The position numbers and the translations under genes were made by a program. A DNA stretch of 37,721 nucleotides from Candidatus Saccharimonadota bacterium (GTDB taxonomy: Bacteria; Patescibacteriota; Saccharimonadia; Saccharimonadales; Saccharimonadaceae): positions 1-37,721 of the forward strand of contig JAEEUB010000010.1 in the NCBI GenBank assembly GCA_016286785.1, read 5' to 3'. Below the pieces are notes generated by a model. The model saw only the letters and a list, made by a program, of their open reading frames with translations. It was not told the DNA's origin and did no database searches. The stretch's first letter is position 1, and every line of letters begins with the position of its first letter. Positions 29,862 to 37,294 of this stretch are shown in pieces.

Positions 29862-30446
29862 CTATTTTGTGATTTTGCTAATCAAATTATCTATTTGCTG
29901 CATAAACAACACGTCTCCAAAAATTCCAATAATTCCAGCGATAATCATCATCCAACCAATTACTACGGTTACATCATTAAACACTACGAACACACCAAGA
30001 AGCAAAATCCCAAGACCAATTAGTAAAATATACTTCCAAACCGAAATCCCAGCTGCCGAGAGTTTAATTGCAGTATTAATCCTAACCAATGATTCGTACA
30101 CTAACCAAATACCAAGTACAACGCGAAATACATTAGCGATTTCTGCACCCACAGCAATCGCCGCTACTCCCAACAGAACCGATATAACACCAACTAAAAG
30201 CTCATTATTAAAGAAATCGTTCTGACCTTTTTCGACAAAATAATTAATAATTTGAAAGGCGCCCTTGATAATGAAAAAGATACCAAAAATATAAGAAATA
30301 ATTCTTACCATATAATCCGGCCAAGCAATAAATAAAACCCCCATTATAATAATGGTTAAAGATTCAATTACAGCCAGCCAGGCCGACTTCTTAATATCAT
30401 TGCCCACCTGTTCAACCGGCCGATTAATAATTTCTGCTTTTGTCAT
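29862..30446 (-). CDS. DUF308/HdeD-type membrane protein
   Basis: 194 aa with six membrane helices in three pairs, with the (I/V)xxGxxxIxxP-like Gly-Ile-Ala motif recurring (IIMGVLFIAWP, LLGVAAIAVGA, GILLLGVFVVF). This is the HdeD/DUF308 pattern. Role unknown; HdeD is linked to acid stress in E. coli. It has a good ribosome-binding site (AAGGAG) and begins the operon with the 3-TM protein and GT2. Confidence 0.78.
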   Translation of the reverse strand: MTKAEIINRPVEQVGNDIKKSAWLAVIESLTIIIMGVLFIAWPDYMVRIISYIFGIFFIIKGAFQIINYFVEKGQNDFFNNELLVGVISVLLGVAAIAVGAEIANVFRVVLGIWLVYESLVRINTAIKLSAAGISVWKYILLIGLGILLLGVFVVFNDVTVVIGWMMIIAGIIGIFGDVLFMQQIDNLISKITK

Positions 30447-30493
30447 TTATACTAATCTCCTTGCATTATTAGAATAAGTATAACATAAATTTG

Positions 30494-30502
30494 TGATATA
30501 AT
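30494..30502 (+). promoter_or_regulatory. tRNA-Thr promoter
   Basis: TGATATAAT with the -10 at 30497-30502, ten bases before the mature tRNA 5' end. No good -35. Confidence 0.6.
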
Positions 30503-30511
30503 ATAGGGCAT

Positions 30512-30587
30512 GCCGATGTAGCTCAGTTGGTAGAGCAGCTCATTCGTAACGAGCAGGTCACAGGTTCAAGCCCTGCCATCGGCTCCA
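30512..30587 (+). tRNA. tRNA-Thr (anticodon CGU)
   Basis: 76 nt with encoded CCA and U73. Acceptor GCCGATG/CATCGGC, D-arm GCTC...GAGC, anticodon loop TTCGTAA (CGT, reads ACG), T-loop TTCAAGC. The lowest anticodon-stem pair (31-39) is an A-C mismatch. Very similar to the E. coli Thr-CGU tRNA. Confidence 0.96.
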
Positions 30588-30590
30588 TTT

Positions 30591-30941
30591 TTATATTCTA
30601 TCAAAATGGAAAATCACACATTTATTTTTTTCTGACTCTTCCCTAGTATAATATCCACCATCATACGTATCCATTACGACTGCCTCAATGCTTTCATATC
30701 TGCCTTTAAAATCTTCATCAAAATATTTTTCATAACAGTCATACCAATTATCGAAAACCTCAATTTTATTAATGCGCACTCTTATTTCATCATCCAAATT
30801 TGGTAACTTCAAAAACTTAATCGTATCACCGACTTTGATTTTTCTTCGTTTTTCATCATATAATCGATATTCTCTTTTCTTCTGTCCAAGTTTTATCCTA
30901 TCGAAGCTATCACTAAACAATTTCATTATAAACTCTGTCAT
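30591..30941 (-). CDS. ASCH-domain protein
   Basis: 116 aa. MKLFSDSFDRIKLGQKKREYRLYDEKRR then IKVGDTIKF matches the ASCH/YqfB-type pattern (beta strand, IKxGxKxxExRLYDExR, (I/V)xxGDxIxF). ASCH proteins bind RNA or hydrolyse modified cytidines (YqfB is an amidohydrolase). An internal Met at position 6 could be the start. The gene lies 20 nt after the MBL gene. Confidence 0.8.
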   Translation of the reverse strand: MTEFIMKLFSDSFDRIKLGQKKREYRLYDEKRRKIKVGDTIKFLKLPNLDDEIRVRINKIEVFDNWYDCYEKYFDEDFKGRYESIEAVVMDTYDGGYYTREESEKNKCVIFHFDRI

Positions 30942-30961
30942 ACTCTTAACCTCTTACCCTA

Positions 30962-31687
30962 TTATATTTCAAAGGAATCTCCATCTTTGACCAATTTAAA
31001 ATTATAAGGATTCAATCCTTCAAGTACTTCACGCGTCCCCGCCCTAAAATGTACTGGTATAATCTTTAGACTCGGATTCTTTGCAGCCACCATGTTTAAA
31101 TCGTTAATTCCCATGTGGGTAGCTATTCCCTCTACGCACGAACAGTCACAAATCAAATGTGTAGAATTTTTAGCAAGCGCTTGGACATTTTCACAAAACC
31201 CAGTATCACCAGTATATGATAATTCGTGGTTAATATTGTACCCATACGTCTCAACCGCCCCGTGATCCATTCTATAAGCCCTAATAATATTTCCACCTAT
31301 TTCTTCTTCAAACCCATCCGTAACTACGCGTATTTTACAAATATTCTTCAAGTATTCATATTCCTCTATTAGAGACTCATGATCTGGATTAGCCGCTTTA
31401 ATAATGTCCTCTAATTTTGCATCTAATCCTTTGGGGCCATAAATTTTAAGAACATGCTCCCGATTATTCAAAATATTATTGCACACTAGTATCGGAAAAT
31501 CCCAAATATGGTCAAAATGTAGATGACTAACAACAAGGTATTTTATATCAAGAAGTCTATGTCCATCTCTTAAAAGCTGTTTTATTGTACCCGGCCCAAT
31601 ATCAAACAATGTATCATTGTTAACAAGAACACCAGCACAGTTAAACCCAGTGTAAGTAGTGCCAGTTCCCAAAACTTTAACTTTCAT
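30962..31687 (-). CDS. metallo-beta-lactamase-fold hydrolase (RNase Z-like)
   Basis: 241 aa. Core metal motif SHLHFDH (H55, H57, D59, H60), later GDTGF (Asp ligand) and a final His in VPVHFRAG. It resembles RNase Z/phosphodiesterase-type MBL proteins (KVKVLGTGTTYTG start) but lacks the RNase Z exosite arm, so its substrate is open. A -10 (TATTAT) lies about eight bases before the ATG, giving an almost leaderless mRNA. Confidence 0.85.
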   Translation of the reverse strand: MKVKVLGTGTTYTGFNCAGVLVNNDTLFDIGPGTIKQLLRDGHRLLDIKYLVVSHLHFDHIWDFPILVCNNILNNREHVLKIYGPKGLDAKLEDIIKAANPDHESLIEEYEYLKNICKIRVVTDGFEEEIGGNIIRAYRMDHGAVETYGYNINHELSYTGDTGFCENVQALAKNSTHLICDCSCVEGIATHMGINDLNMVAAKNPSLKIIPVHFRAGTREVLEGLNPYNFKLVKDGDSFEI

Positions 31688-31726
31688 TATTTATAATAAT
31701 ATCACTAAATAACTTTTAAAGCCGGA

Positions 31727-33211
31727 TTACTTAGAGTTAGGATGGGTTTTATGTTTTTTCTTTTCTACGTGTTCTTCACCGCTAGATAACCTAAGTGCCC
31801 TGCGCAATTTTGAGCGCGCATGAGTAGTAATAATTCTGTCCAGCCAAGACGTTCTCGGAGTCTGGTTTTTAGAAGTCAAAATTTCAACAATATCTCCCTG
31901 CTCCAATCTTCTGTTTAAGTTGCTCATCTTGCCGTTTATTTTTACACCAACCACATGATCGCCAATCTCCGTATGCAGGCGATAAGCAAAATCAAGCGGC
32001 AAAGACCCAGCCGGCAAATCTATAATATCCCCTTTGGGCGTATAAACAAAAATCTTATCCGCAAATAAATTTAGTTTTAATTTCTTTAAATCAATCTTTT
32101 TCCCTTCGCGCAGCCTCGCCGCAGTGGTTTGCAGTTCCCTAATCCATAATAGATTGGTGGGCAGATGCTCGATTTTTCCCTTTTTATAGTTCTCGGTCAA
32201 CTTCTGTTCATTATAATAAAAGCTAGCGGCAAGCCCTCGCTCCGCATATTCATGCATTTCCTTTGTGCGAATCTGAAATTCAACCACACGTTTGTCCTTG
32301 GTTATCACGGTAGTATGTAAAGACTGGTAGCCATTCTGTTTTGGCATTGCAATATAATCCTTAATACGACCATCCATCGGCGTATATAAAGCATGGATTA
32401 CGCCCAACGTAAGATAACAATCCGTAATATCGTCAACGATAATCCTAAGAGCCGTTAAATCATAAATCTCATTGATATTTTGATTATGTTTAGCGAGCTT
32501 TTTATGTAGAGAATAAACTGATTTTACTCGCCCAGAAATCGTAAATTTAATTTTCTCTTTCTTTAAAGCCTGAGAAACTTCATCCTCAATCTTCTTGAGC
32601 GATTTTTCTGCAGACTTGTTATACTTTTTAATTAGTTTTGCAAGCTCCTCGTAGCGCCTAGGGTCAACATACCTAAAAGCAAGATCCGCCATCTCCACGC
32701 GAAGACGCCCCATATTAAGCCTATCGGCAAGCGGCGCAAATACTTCTAGCGATTCTTTAGCAATCTTTTTTTGCTTATCAGGAGGCAAAGCCGAAAGCGT
32801 TCTAAGATTATGTAAACGGTCAGCCAGCTTAATGATTAGCACTCTAATATCATCGCCTAACGCAATCATTAAGCGCAAAAAATTATCCTTCGTAGCTGGC
32901 AAATATGTATCAATGTCTCGCATACCATTTCGCGCAGTAGATAGTTTGGTAACCCCATCCACCAAAAACGCCACCGACTCACCAAATTCTTTTTTAATAT
33001 CATCAAGAGTTAACGCCGTATCTTCCACCGTATCATGCAAAATTCCCGCAATAATAGTATCCTCATCCATTCCCCACTCTTCAAGAATTTTTTGCACGGC
33101 CAAAGGATGAATAATATATGGTTCACCAGTTTTTCTAAATTGCCCCTCGTGGGCCTTTGTCGCTATTTCTATCGCCCGCTTTTTTCGGTTCTTTTCTTGC
33201 TTCTCCACCAT
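31727..33211 (-). CDS. rel: Rel bifunctional (p)ppGpp synthetase/hydrolase, C-terminally short
   Basis: 494 aa. The HD hydrolase domain (HPLAV at 35-39, ILHDTVEDT with H59-D60) is followed by the synthetase domain (GRVKSVYSLHKKL, EIYDLTALR, NGYQSLHTT). RIKD at 282-285 is the RxKD type of bifunctional Rel enzymes rather than the RelA ExDD. A TGS domain (~383-442) follows. The helical, zinc-finger and ACT domains that sense stalled ribosomes in full-length Rel (~740 aa) are missing. It controls stress alarmone levels. Own unit with AGCGGAGAA ribosome-binding site. Confidence 0.93.
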   Translation of the reverse strand: MVEKQEKNRKKRAIEIATKAHEGQFRKTGEPYIIHPLAVQKILEEWGMDEDTIIAGILHDTVEDTALTLDDIKKEFGESVAFLVDGVTKLSTARNGMRDIDTYLPATKDNFLRLMIALGDDIRVLIIKLADRLHNLRTLSALPPDKQKKIAKESLEVFAPLADRLNMGRLRVEMADLAFRYVDPRRYEELAKLIKKYNKSAEKSLKKIEDEVSQALKKEKIKFTISGRVKSVYSLHKKLAKHNQNINEIYDLTALRIIVDDITDCYLTLGVIHALYTPMDGRIKDYIAMPKQNGYQSLHTTVITKDKRVVEFQIRTKEMHEYAERGLAASFYYNEQKLTENYKKGKIEHLPTNLLWIRELQTTAARLREGKKIDLKKLKLNLFADKIFVYTPKGDIIDLPAGSLPLDFAYRLHTEIGDHVVGVKINGKMSNLNRRLEQGDIVEILTSKNQTPRTSWLDRIITTHARSKLRRALRLSSGEEHVEKKKHKTHPNSK

Positions 33212-33296
33212 TATTAATTCTCCGCTAATATAATATATAGTATATCATATCAAAACAGATAGTAATTTCCAGTAAATAGCCAAAACCCATCAAAAA

Positions 33297-33305
33297 TGCT
33301 AAAAT
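33297..33305 (+). promoter_or_regulatory. extended -10 promoter of the GT4 gene, leaderless start
   Basis: TGCTAAAAT with the -10 at 33300-33305, ending six bases before the ATG at 33312. The short gap to rel holds nothing else. Confidence 0.55.
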
Positions 33306-33311
33306 AAAATC

Positions 33312-34541
33312 ATGAAAATAGCTCTCTTTTCTGATTGTTATTTAGATATTACCGGTGGCGTTGTATCCGCCATGAACGCCCAAAAACATGCCCTAGAAGC
33401 CGCTGGCCACGAAATTCGCCTTTTTAGCACGGGTTTTTCCAAAACCGAAGAAGAATTAAAAGCCTTGTCAAAGCAAAACATTTACGTTGTTCCAACCTGC
33501 AAACTATTCTTCCGTGGTTTACTACCCGTATCAAGGCGCCCAAAAATTGTCGAACGCTGGCTCCTAAAAGAACATCCAGAAATTAAAGATTATGATGTCT
33601 TTTACATTCATCACGAGGGTGGCTGTTCTATCGCCGGAATAAATCTTGCTAAAGAACTCAAAATCCCAGCCATCCAAATGATGCACGGGCGAGAGGATGT
33701 AGGAGAAACCGGTATTATGCCGTTTGGCCTCCGCACCATTGTAGCGGTACTACTAAACTGGTTCCACTCATGGTATGTGCCGCACACCATAAAAATCCAC
33801 CGCGATAATTATCTAGCCACCAACCTCGCTAGAGCCAAAATGTGGGAACTTATGGTGAATCACGCCAATTATCCAGACTTAGTCTTATCGCCATCCGAAC
33901 ATTTCCGCAAAAAGCTCATCCACTATGGCGTAAAAAAGACCATCAAAGTACTTCCAAACAGCGTTGCCGACAACAAATTCCCTAAGTCCCTAAAGCCAAA
34001 AAATCTTAAAAAAGACGAACCCATAAGAATCATTTGGCATTCCAGAGTTTCCGCCGAAAAACGTATCATGCCCTTTCTAGAGGCCTTAACCAAAGTTAAT
34101 TCAAAATATCATTTAGATATTTATGGCGATGGCGTCGATCTGCCACGCGCTAAATTATATGTCAAAAATCACCACATAAATGCCACTTTTCATGGCAACG
34201 TTCCCTTCGATAGTTTTTCTAAGGCTCTCTTAAACTCCCACCTAGACGTCCAGGTCGCATATAACTGTGACACCTTTGGCATGACGCTAATCGAAGCCGA
34301 AGCCTACGGAGTGCCAGTCCTATTCTGCGATCCAGACATGAAAGAAATAGTGCCAGAAGGTGGATACGTTCTAACTACCAGCCCAGAGCCCTCCAGTATC
34401 GCATCCGCTATTGACGACCTTGCGAATTATCCAGAGAAAATCGAGCAAATGTCTAAAGTGATGATCAAACATAGGAACGAAGTCTCCGCATCAAACCGAT
34501 TTAAAATTTTAGATAAAATTCTAAAGGAAATCACGCACTAA
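33312..34541 (+). CDS. glycosyltransferase family 4 (GT-B)
   Basis: 409 aa. The N-terminal Rossmann half starts MKIALFSDCYLDITGGV (typical glycine-rich acceptor side). The C-terminal half has HSRVSAEKR, the donor-binding GDG, and DTFGMTLIEAEAYGVPV containing the E-x7-E retaining-GT4 signature. It is likely to glycosylate a lipid or surface glycan, as related enzymes make diacylglycerol glucosides or mannosides. The next gene, a CDP-alcohol phosphotransferase 35 nt downstream, supports a lipid role (inference). Confidence 0.88.
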   Translation: MKIALFSDCYLDITGGVVSAMNAQKHALEAAGHEIRLFSTGFSKTEEELKALSKQNIYVVPTCKLFFRGLLPVSRRPKIVERWLLKEHPEIKDYDVFYIHHEGGCSIAGINLAKELKIPAIQMMHGREDVGETGIMPFGLRTIVAVLLNWFHSWYVPHTIKIHRDNYLATNLARAKMWELMVNHANYPDLVLSPSEHFRKKLIHYGVKKTIKVLPNSVADNKFPKSLKPKNLKKDEPIRIIWHSRVSAEKRIMPFLEALTKVNSKYHLDIYGDGVDLPRAKLYVKNHHINATFHGNVPFDSFSKALLNSHLDVQVAYNCDTFGMTLIEAEAYGVPVLFCDPDMKEIVPEGGYVLTTSPEPSSIASAIDDLANYPEKIEQMSKVMIKHRNEVSASNRFKILDKILKEITH

Positions 34542-34561
34542 CCGACCTTAACCGCAATTCG

Positions 34562-34570
34562 TGCTACAAT
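34562..34570 (+). promoter_or_regulatory. extended -10 promoter, leaderless start
   Basis: TGCTACAAT with the -10 at 34565-34570 and six bases to the ATG at 34577. Confidence 0.55.
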
Positions 34571-34576
34571 TATTCT

Positions 34577-35212
34577 ATGAGATATCTAGCAGACCTTCTC
34601 ACACTTTCGCGTTTAATTCTAAGCATGGTTCTATTTATGATGGCTTTTTTTGGTGGCTCACCCAAAGCCGTTTTTATCATTTTTCTAGTGGCCGAACTCA
34701 CAGATGCTTTTGATGGTACTTGTGCTCGCATTTGGCCCTTTCCTAAAAATAAAGTCCCAAAGTATCGTAAATATGCCGCCAAATTCGATATGGCTACCGA
34801 TGTTTTACTAGCAGGAGCCGAAGTTCTCTTTTTAACCTTTAGAGTTAACTGGATCGCCGGCGTAATTGTAATGATTTACTACGCAATTACATCAATTGGC
34901 GGTGATTTACTAGTTTACGGCAAGATACTAGGCCACCCAGACGATTGCAAGGATAATTCCCTCATCAAACGCAATTTCCCCCTAGCAAAAAAAATTATCC
35001 TTACTCGTCGCTATCTATATACGATTTGTCTAGCCATAGTTAGCATTCTTATATTATTTGCTTCAAACTGGCCAGATTCAGTAAAATTTAGCTTAGTATT
35101 ACTAGGTTGTTTAATTTTTATTTTTGCCTGGTTCTTTTTAGCCCAAAGACGCAAAAACATCTCGCGCGATGCGGTCGATATCGAAATCAAACTATCTAAA
35201 AAACAAAAATAA
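34577..35212 (+). CDS. CDP-alcohol phosphatidyltransferase with an unusual motif
   Basis: 211 aa, about five to six membrane helices. The family motif D-x2-D-G-x2-A-R-x8-G-x3-D-x3-D is recognisable as D43AFD46G47TCA50R51 and D71MATD75, but ~7 residues are inserted between the halves and the Gly is Ala67. All four metal-binding Asp remain. The enzyme should join a CDP-alcohol to a second alcohol in phospholipid synthesis; the altered loop may change the acceptor. Basic tail. Own leaderless promoter. Confidence 0.82.
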   Translation: MRYLADLLTLSRLILSMVLFMMAFFGGSPKAVFIIFLVAELTDAFDGTCARIWPFPKNKVPKYRKYAAKFDMATDVLLAGAEVLFLTFRVNWIAGVIVMIYYAITSIGGDLLVYGKILGHPDDCKDNSLIKRNFPLAKKIILTRRYLYTICLAIVSILILFASNWPDSVKFSLVLLGCLIFIFAWFFLAQRRKNISRDAVDIEIKLSKKQK

Positions 35213-35214
35213 AA

Positions 35215-35994
35215 CTACTTTAATAAAGCAGTAATCGTTGCCTTCATAAATTGATTTGGATTATAAAGATTAAGAGCCAGTATTTTGCAGGCCAGCTCCC
35301 CACGCCAAAAAGTAATCGGAGAATAACCAGACTTAGCCAGCTCAACCACTTCAACCTCTCCGTTTTTTGCTAGCAATACTTGCTCGTTATGCAATGTAAC
35401 AATAGCCACAGGATAGCTTAAGGTGAATTTATGTAAAGTTTCGCTAACCTGAACCAGTGATTGCGAAAGAAGTAGCATTTTAGGATAGTATACTGCCCTA
35501 ACAAGCTTAATTAGTTGTGCCATAGAGGCAAAGAATATTAAATTATCATTCATCAGCAGTTGACTCGTAATATTTTCAGCTACTAAATCCACACTATCCC
35601 GCGTAATTAAAAGCGGTTTTTTAGTAGTTGCGCAGGCTTTTACCACAGCCTTCCCAGTCACCGAGTTTTTTGACAAATCACCAATCAGCAAATTGTAATC
35701 TGCCGTATCAAACGTTTTAACTAACTGCTCATCACTCGCAAACGAACCAGACTCAGTAGATTCTAAAAACATAAAATTAGGCAAATCCGGAAGTTTGTTT
35801 TTTAAGACATCCGGGAGCACCGTAAATAAATTCCGAATCGGAAAGTTTTCGCCCATATATTCCGATACCCGTATTTCGGTTTTAAAATGCTGACTGTTAC
35901 CACCAACTACATTTACAGTTCCCTGCTTTGCTTCGGGAATATTCCATGACAAATCTGGTTCTGGTAAGTTTTCAATCTTTTTAAAATAATTCAT
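35215..35994 (-). CDS. divergent NnrD/ribokinase-like protein
   Basis: 259 aa. Weak resemblance to the C-terminal (NAD(P)HX dehydratase) half of YjeF: KQGTVNVVGGNSQHFKTEIR recalls KG(D/T)xxxVxGGS...TGA, and KPLLITRDSVDLV recalls VLDADALNLL. The diagnostic NPGTGDVLAG-type loop with its catalytic Asp is absent, so activity is doubtful. The start ATG at 35994 overlaps the xth stop (TAATG) and follows GGAG; a longer frame into xth is less likely. Last gene of smpB-xth-this. Confidence 0.5.
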   Translation of the reverse strand: MNYFKKIENLPEPDLSWNIPEAKQGTVNVVGGNSQHFKTEIRVSEYMGENFPIRNLFTVLPDVLKNKLPDLPNFMFLESTESGSFASDEQLVKTFDTADYNLLIGDLSKNSVTGKAVVKACATTKKPLLITRDSVDLVAENITSQLLMNDNLIFFASMAQLIKLVRAVYYPKMLLLSQSLVQVSETLHKFTLSYPVAIVTLHNEQVLLAKNGEVEVVELAKSGYSPITFWRGELACKILALNLYNPNQFMKATITALLK

Positions 35995-36791
35995 TAAAAC
36001 TCCAAATCTATACTTATTGGACAATGATCAGAACCCATGTAGTTTTCGTAAATCTCGGCAGATTTTAAATTTGCTTTTAAAGCCCTAGAAACAAAGAAAT
36101 AATCAATTCGCCAACCCACATTATTCGCCCGAGCCTGCCCCCAGTGGCTCCACCAAGTATAGCGCACCGCTTTCTGGTGCAAAGTCCTAAAAGAGTCAAT
36201 AAAACCAGCGCTAATTAAATTCGTGATTCCCTGGCGCTCTTCGTCCGTAAAACCAGCAGAATGATGATTAGTTTTAGGCCGAGCAATATCAATTTCCCTA
36301 TGTGCCGCATTAAAATCGCCACAAGTTACCACCGGTTTTTCTTTTTCCAGTTCTTTAAGTAGGCCCAAAAATCCAGGATCCCACTCTTTCTCTCTAAACT
36401 TAAGTCGCGATAAATCCGGCTTAGAATTAGGCGTATAAACGTTGACTAAATAAAACTTATCGCAGTCCACCACAAGCACTCGCCCTTCATTATTGGCTAC
36501 TTCGGCCTCTCTAGAATCATCATCTTCCCAAAAAGTATTATTCCATTTACTAAAATTCGTTAATTTAACGTATTCCCTAGAGACTAGTGTAGCCGTCCCC
36601 GAATAACCAAGCCTTTTAGCGGGATTCCAAAAAACCTTATATGAAGGAAAATCAAAATCCACCTGCTCCGGCTTAGCCTTAATCTCTTGCAGACACAAAA
36701 TATCTGGATGTTGTTCTTCTAAAAACTGTTGTAAAGCCCCCTTTTTGATAACCGCTCGGATTCCGTTAACATTCCAAGAATATAACTTCAT
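35994..36791 (-). CDS. xth: exodeoxyribonuclease III / AP endonuclease
   Basis: 265 aa, the usual ExoIII length. Endonuclease/exonuclease/phosphatase fold with SWNVNGIRA, LQEIKA (metal Glu), VNVYTPNS, GDFNAAH (catalytic Asp/Asn) and GSDHCPI (catalytic His). It repairs abasic sites and trims 3' ends. It starts within the smpB stop (4-nt overlap, ATGA), so the genes are coupled. Confidence 0.95.
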   Translation of the reverse strand: MKLYSWNVNGIRAVIKKGALQQFLEEQHPDILCLQEIKAKPEQVDFDFPSYKVFWNPAKRLGYSGTATLVSREYVKLTNFSKWNNTFWEDDDSREAEVANNEGRVLVVDCDKFYLVNVYTPNSKPDLSRLKFREKEWDPGFLGLLKELEKEKPVVTCGDFNAAHREIDIARPKTNHHSAGFTDEERQGITNLISAGFIDSFRTLHQKAVRYTWWSHWGQARANNVGWRIDYFFVSRALKANLKSAEIYENYMGSDHCPISIDLEF

Positions 36792-37204
36792 GAGTAACGC
36801 CCTCTTTCTATATCTCGTTTTTTAATAGTTTCGCGCTTATCATATTTTTTCTTACCCTTCCCTACTGCAATAATCAGCTTAATATGACGGCCCCCGCCTA
36901 AAAGTTTAACTGGCACAATAGTGGAGCCAGCAACTTTTTCCCGTTCCAAACTAGCGATTTGCTTTTTAGTAGCAAGAAGCTTTATATTGCGCGCCGTATC
37001 GGCACCAAGCGTAAGATTATTTAGCCATAATTCCGAATTTCTTATCGTTACAAAAGAACCTTTTAGCTGCACATGATGATCGCGAATAGATCGCACTTCG
37101 TCACCATTAAGACACATACCAACAGTTAGCTCATCACCAAGTGTGTAATCATAATGCGCTTTGCGGTTAATCGTAACCATATCTCCCGTCTTTTGCTTTT
37201 CCAT
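36788..37204 (-). CDS. smpB: SmpB, tmRNA-binding protein
   Basis: 138 aa. NRKAHYDYTLGDELTVGM, L-x-G-x-E-V-x-S-I-R and the basic tail KKKYDKRETIKKRDIERGR are all SmpB hallmarks. It delivers tmRNA (11318-11674) to stalled ribosomes. The ATG at 37204 is preferred: TATAAT (37212-37217) lies seven bases upstream, so a longer frame starting at 37234 would cross the promoter. Predicted leaderless. Confidence 0.95.
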   Translation of the reverse strand: MEKQKTGDMVTINRKAHYDYTLGDELTVGMCLNGDEVRSIRDHHVQLKGSFVTIRNSELWLNNLTLGADTARNIKLLATKKQIASLEREKVAGSTIVPVKLLGGGRHIKLIIAVGKGKKKYDKRETIKKRDIERGRYS

Positions 37205-37211
37205 ACAATCT

Positions 37212-37220
37212 ATTATATCA
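37212..37220 (-). promoter_or_regulatory. smpB-xth promoter, leaderless start
   Basis: Minus-strand TGATATAAT with the -10 at 37212-37217; seven bases to the ATG. The ~75 bp up to the BspA-like gene holds no clear terminator. Confidence 0.6.
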
Positions 37221-37294
37221 AAAAGACATACCAAAAGCGATTAATGTAGGCGCTAACCTCAGCATCAACTAGATGTCTATAATTAATGATTGTC

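Noticed and set aside
37205-37234. Longer start for smpB (MVCLFDIID...)
   Set aside because: The extra codons span a TGATATAAT promoter; SmpB homology begins after 37,204.
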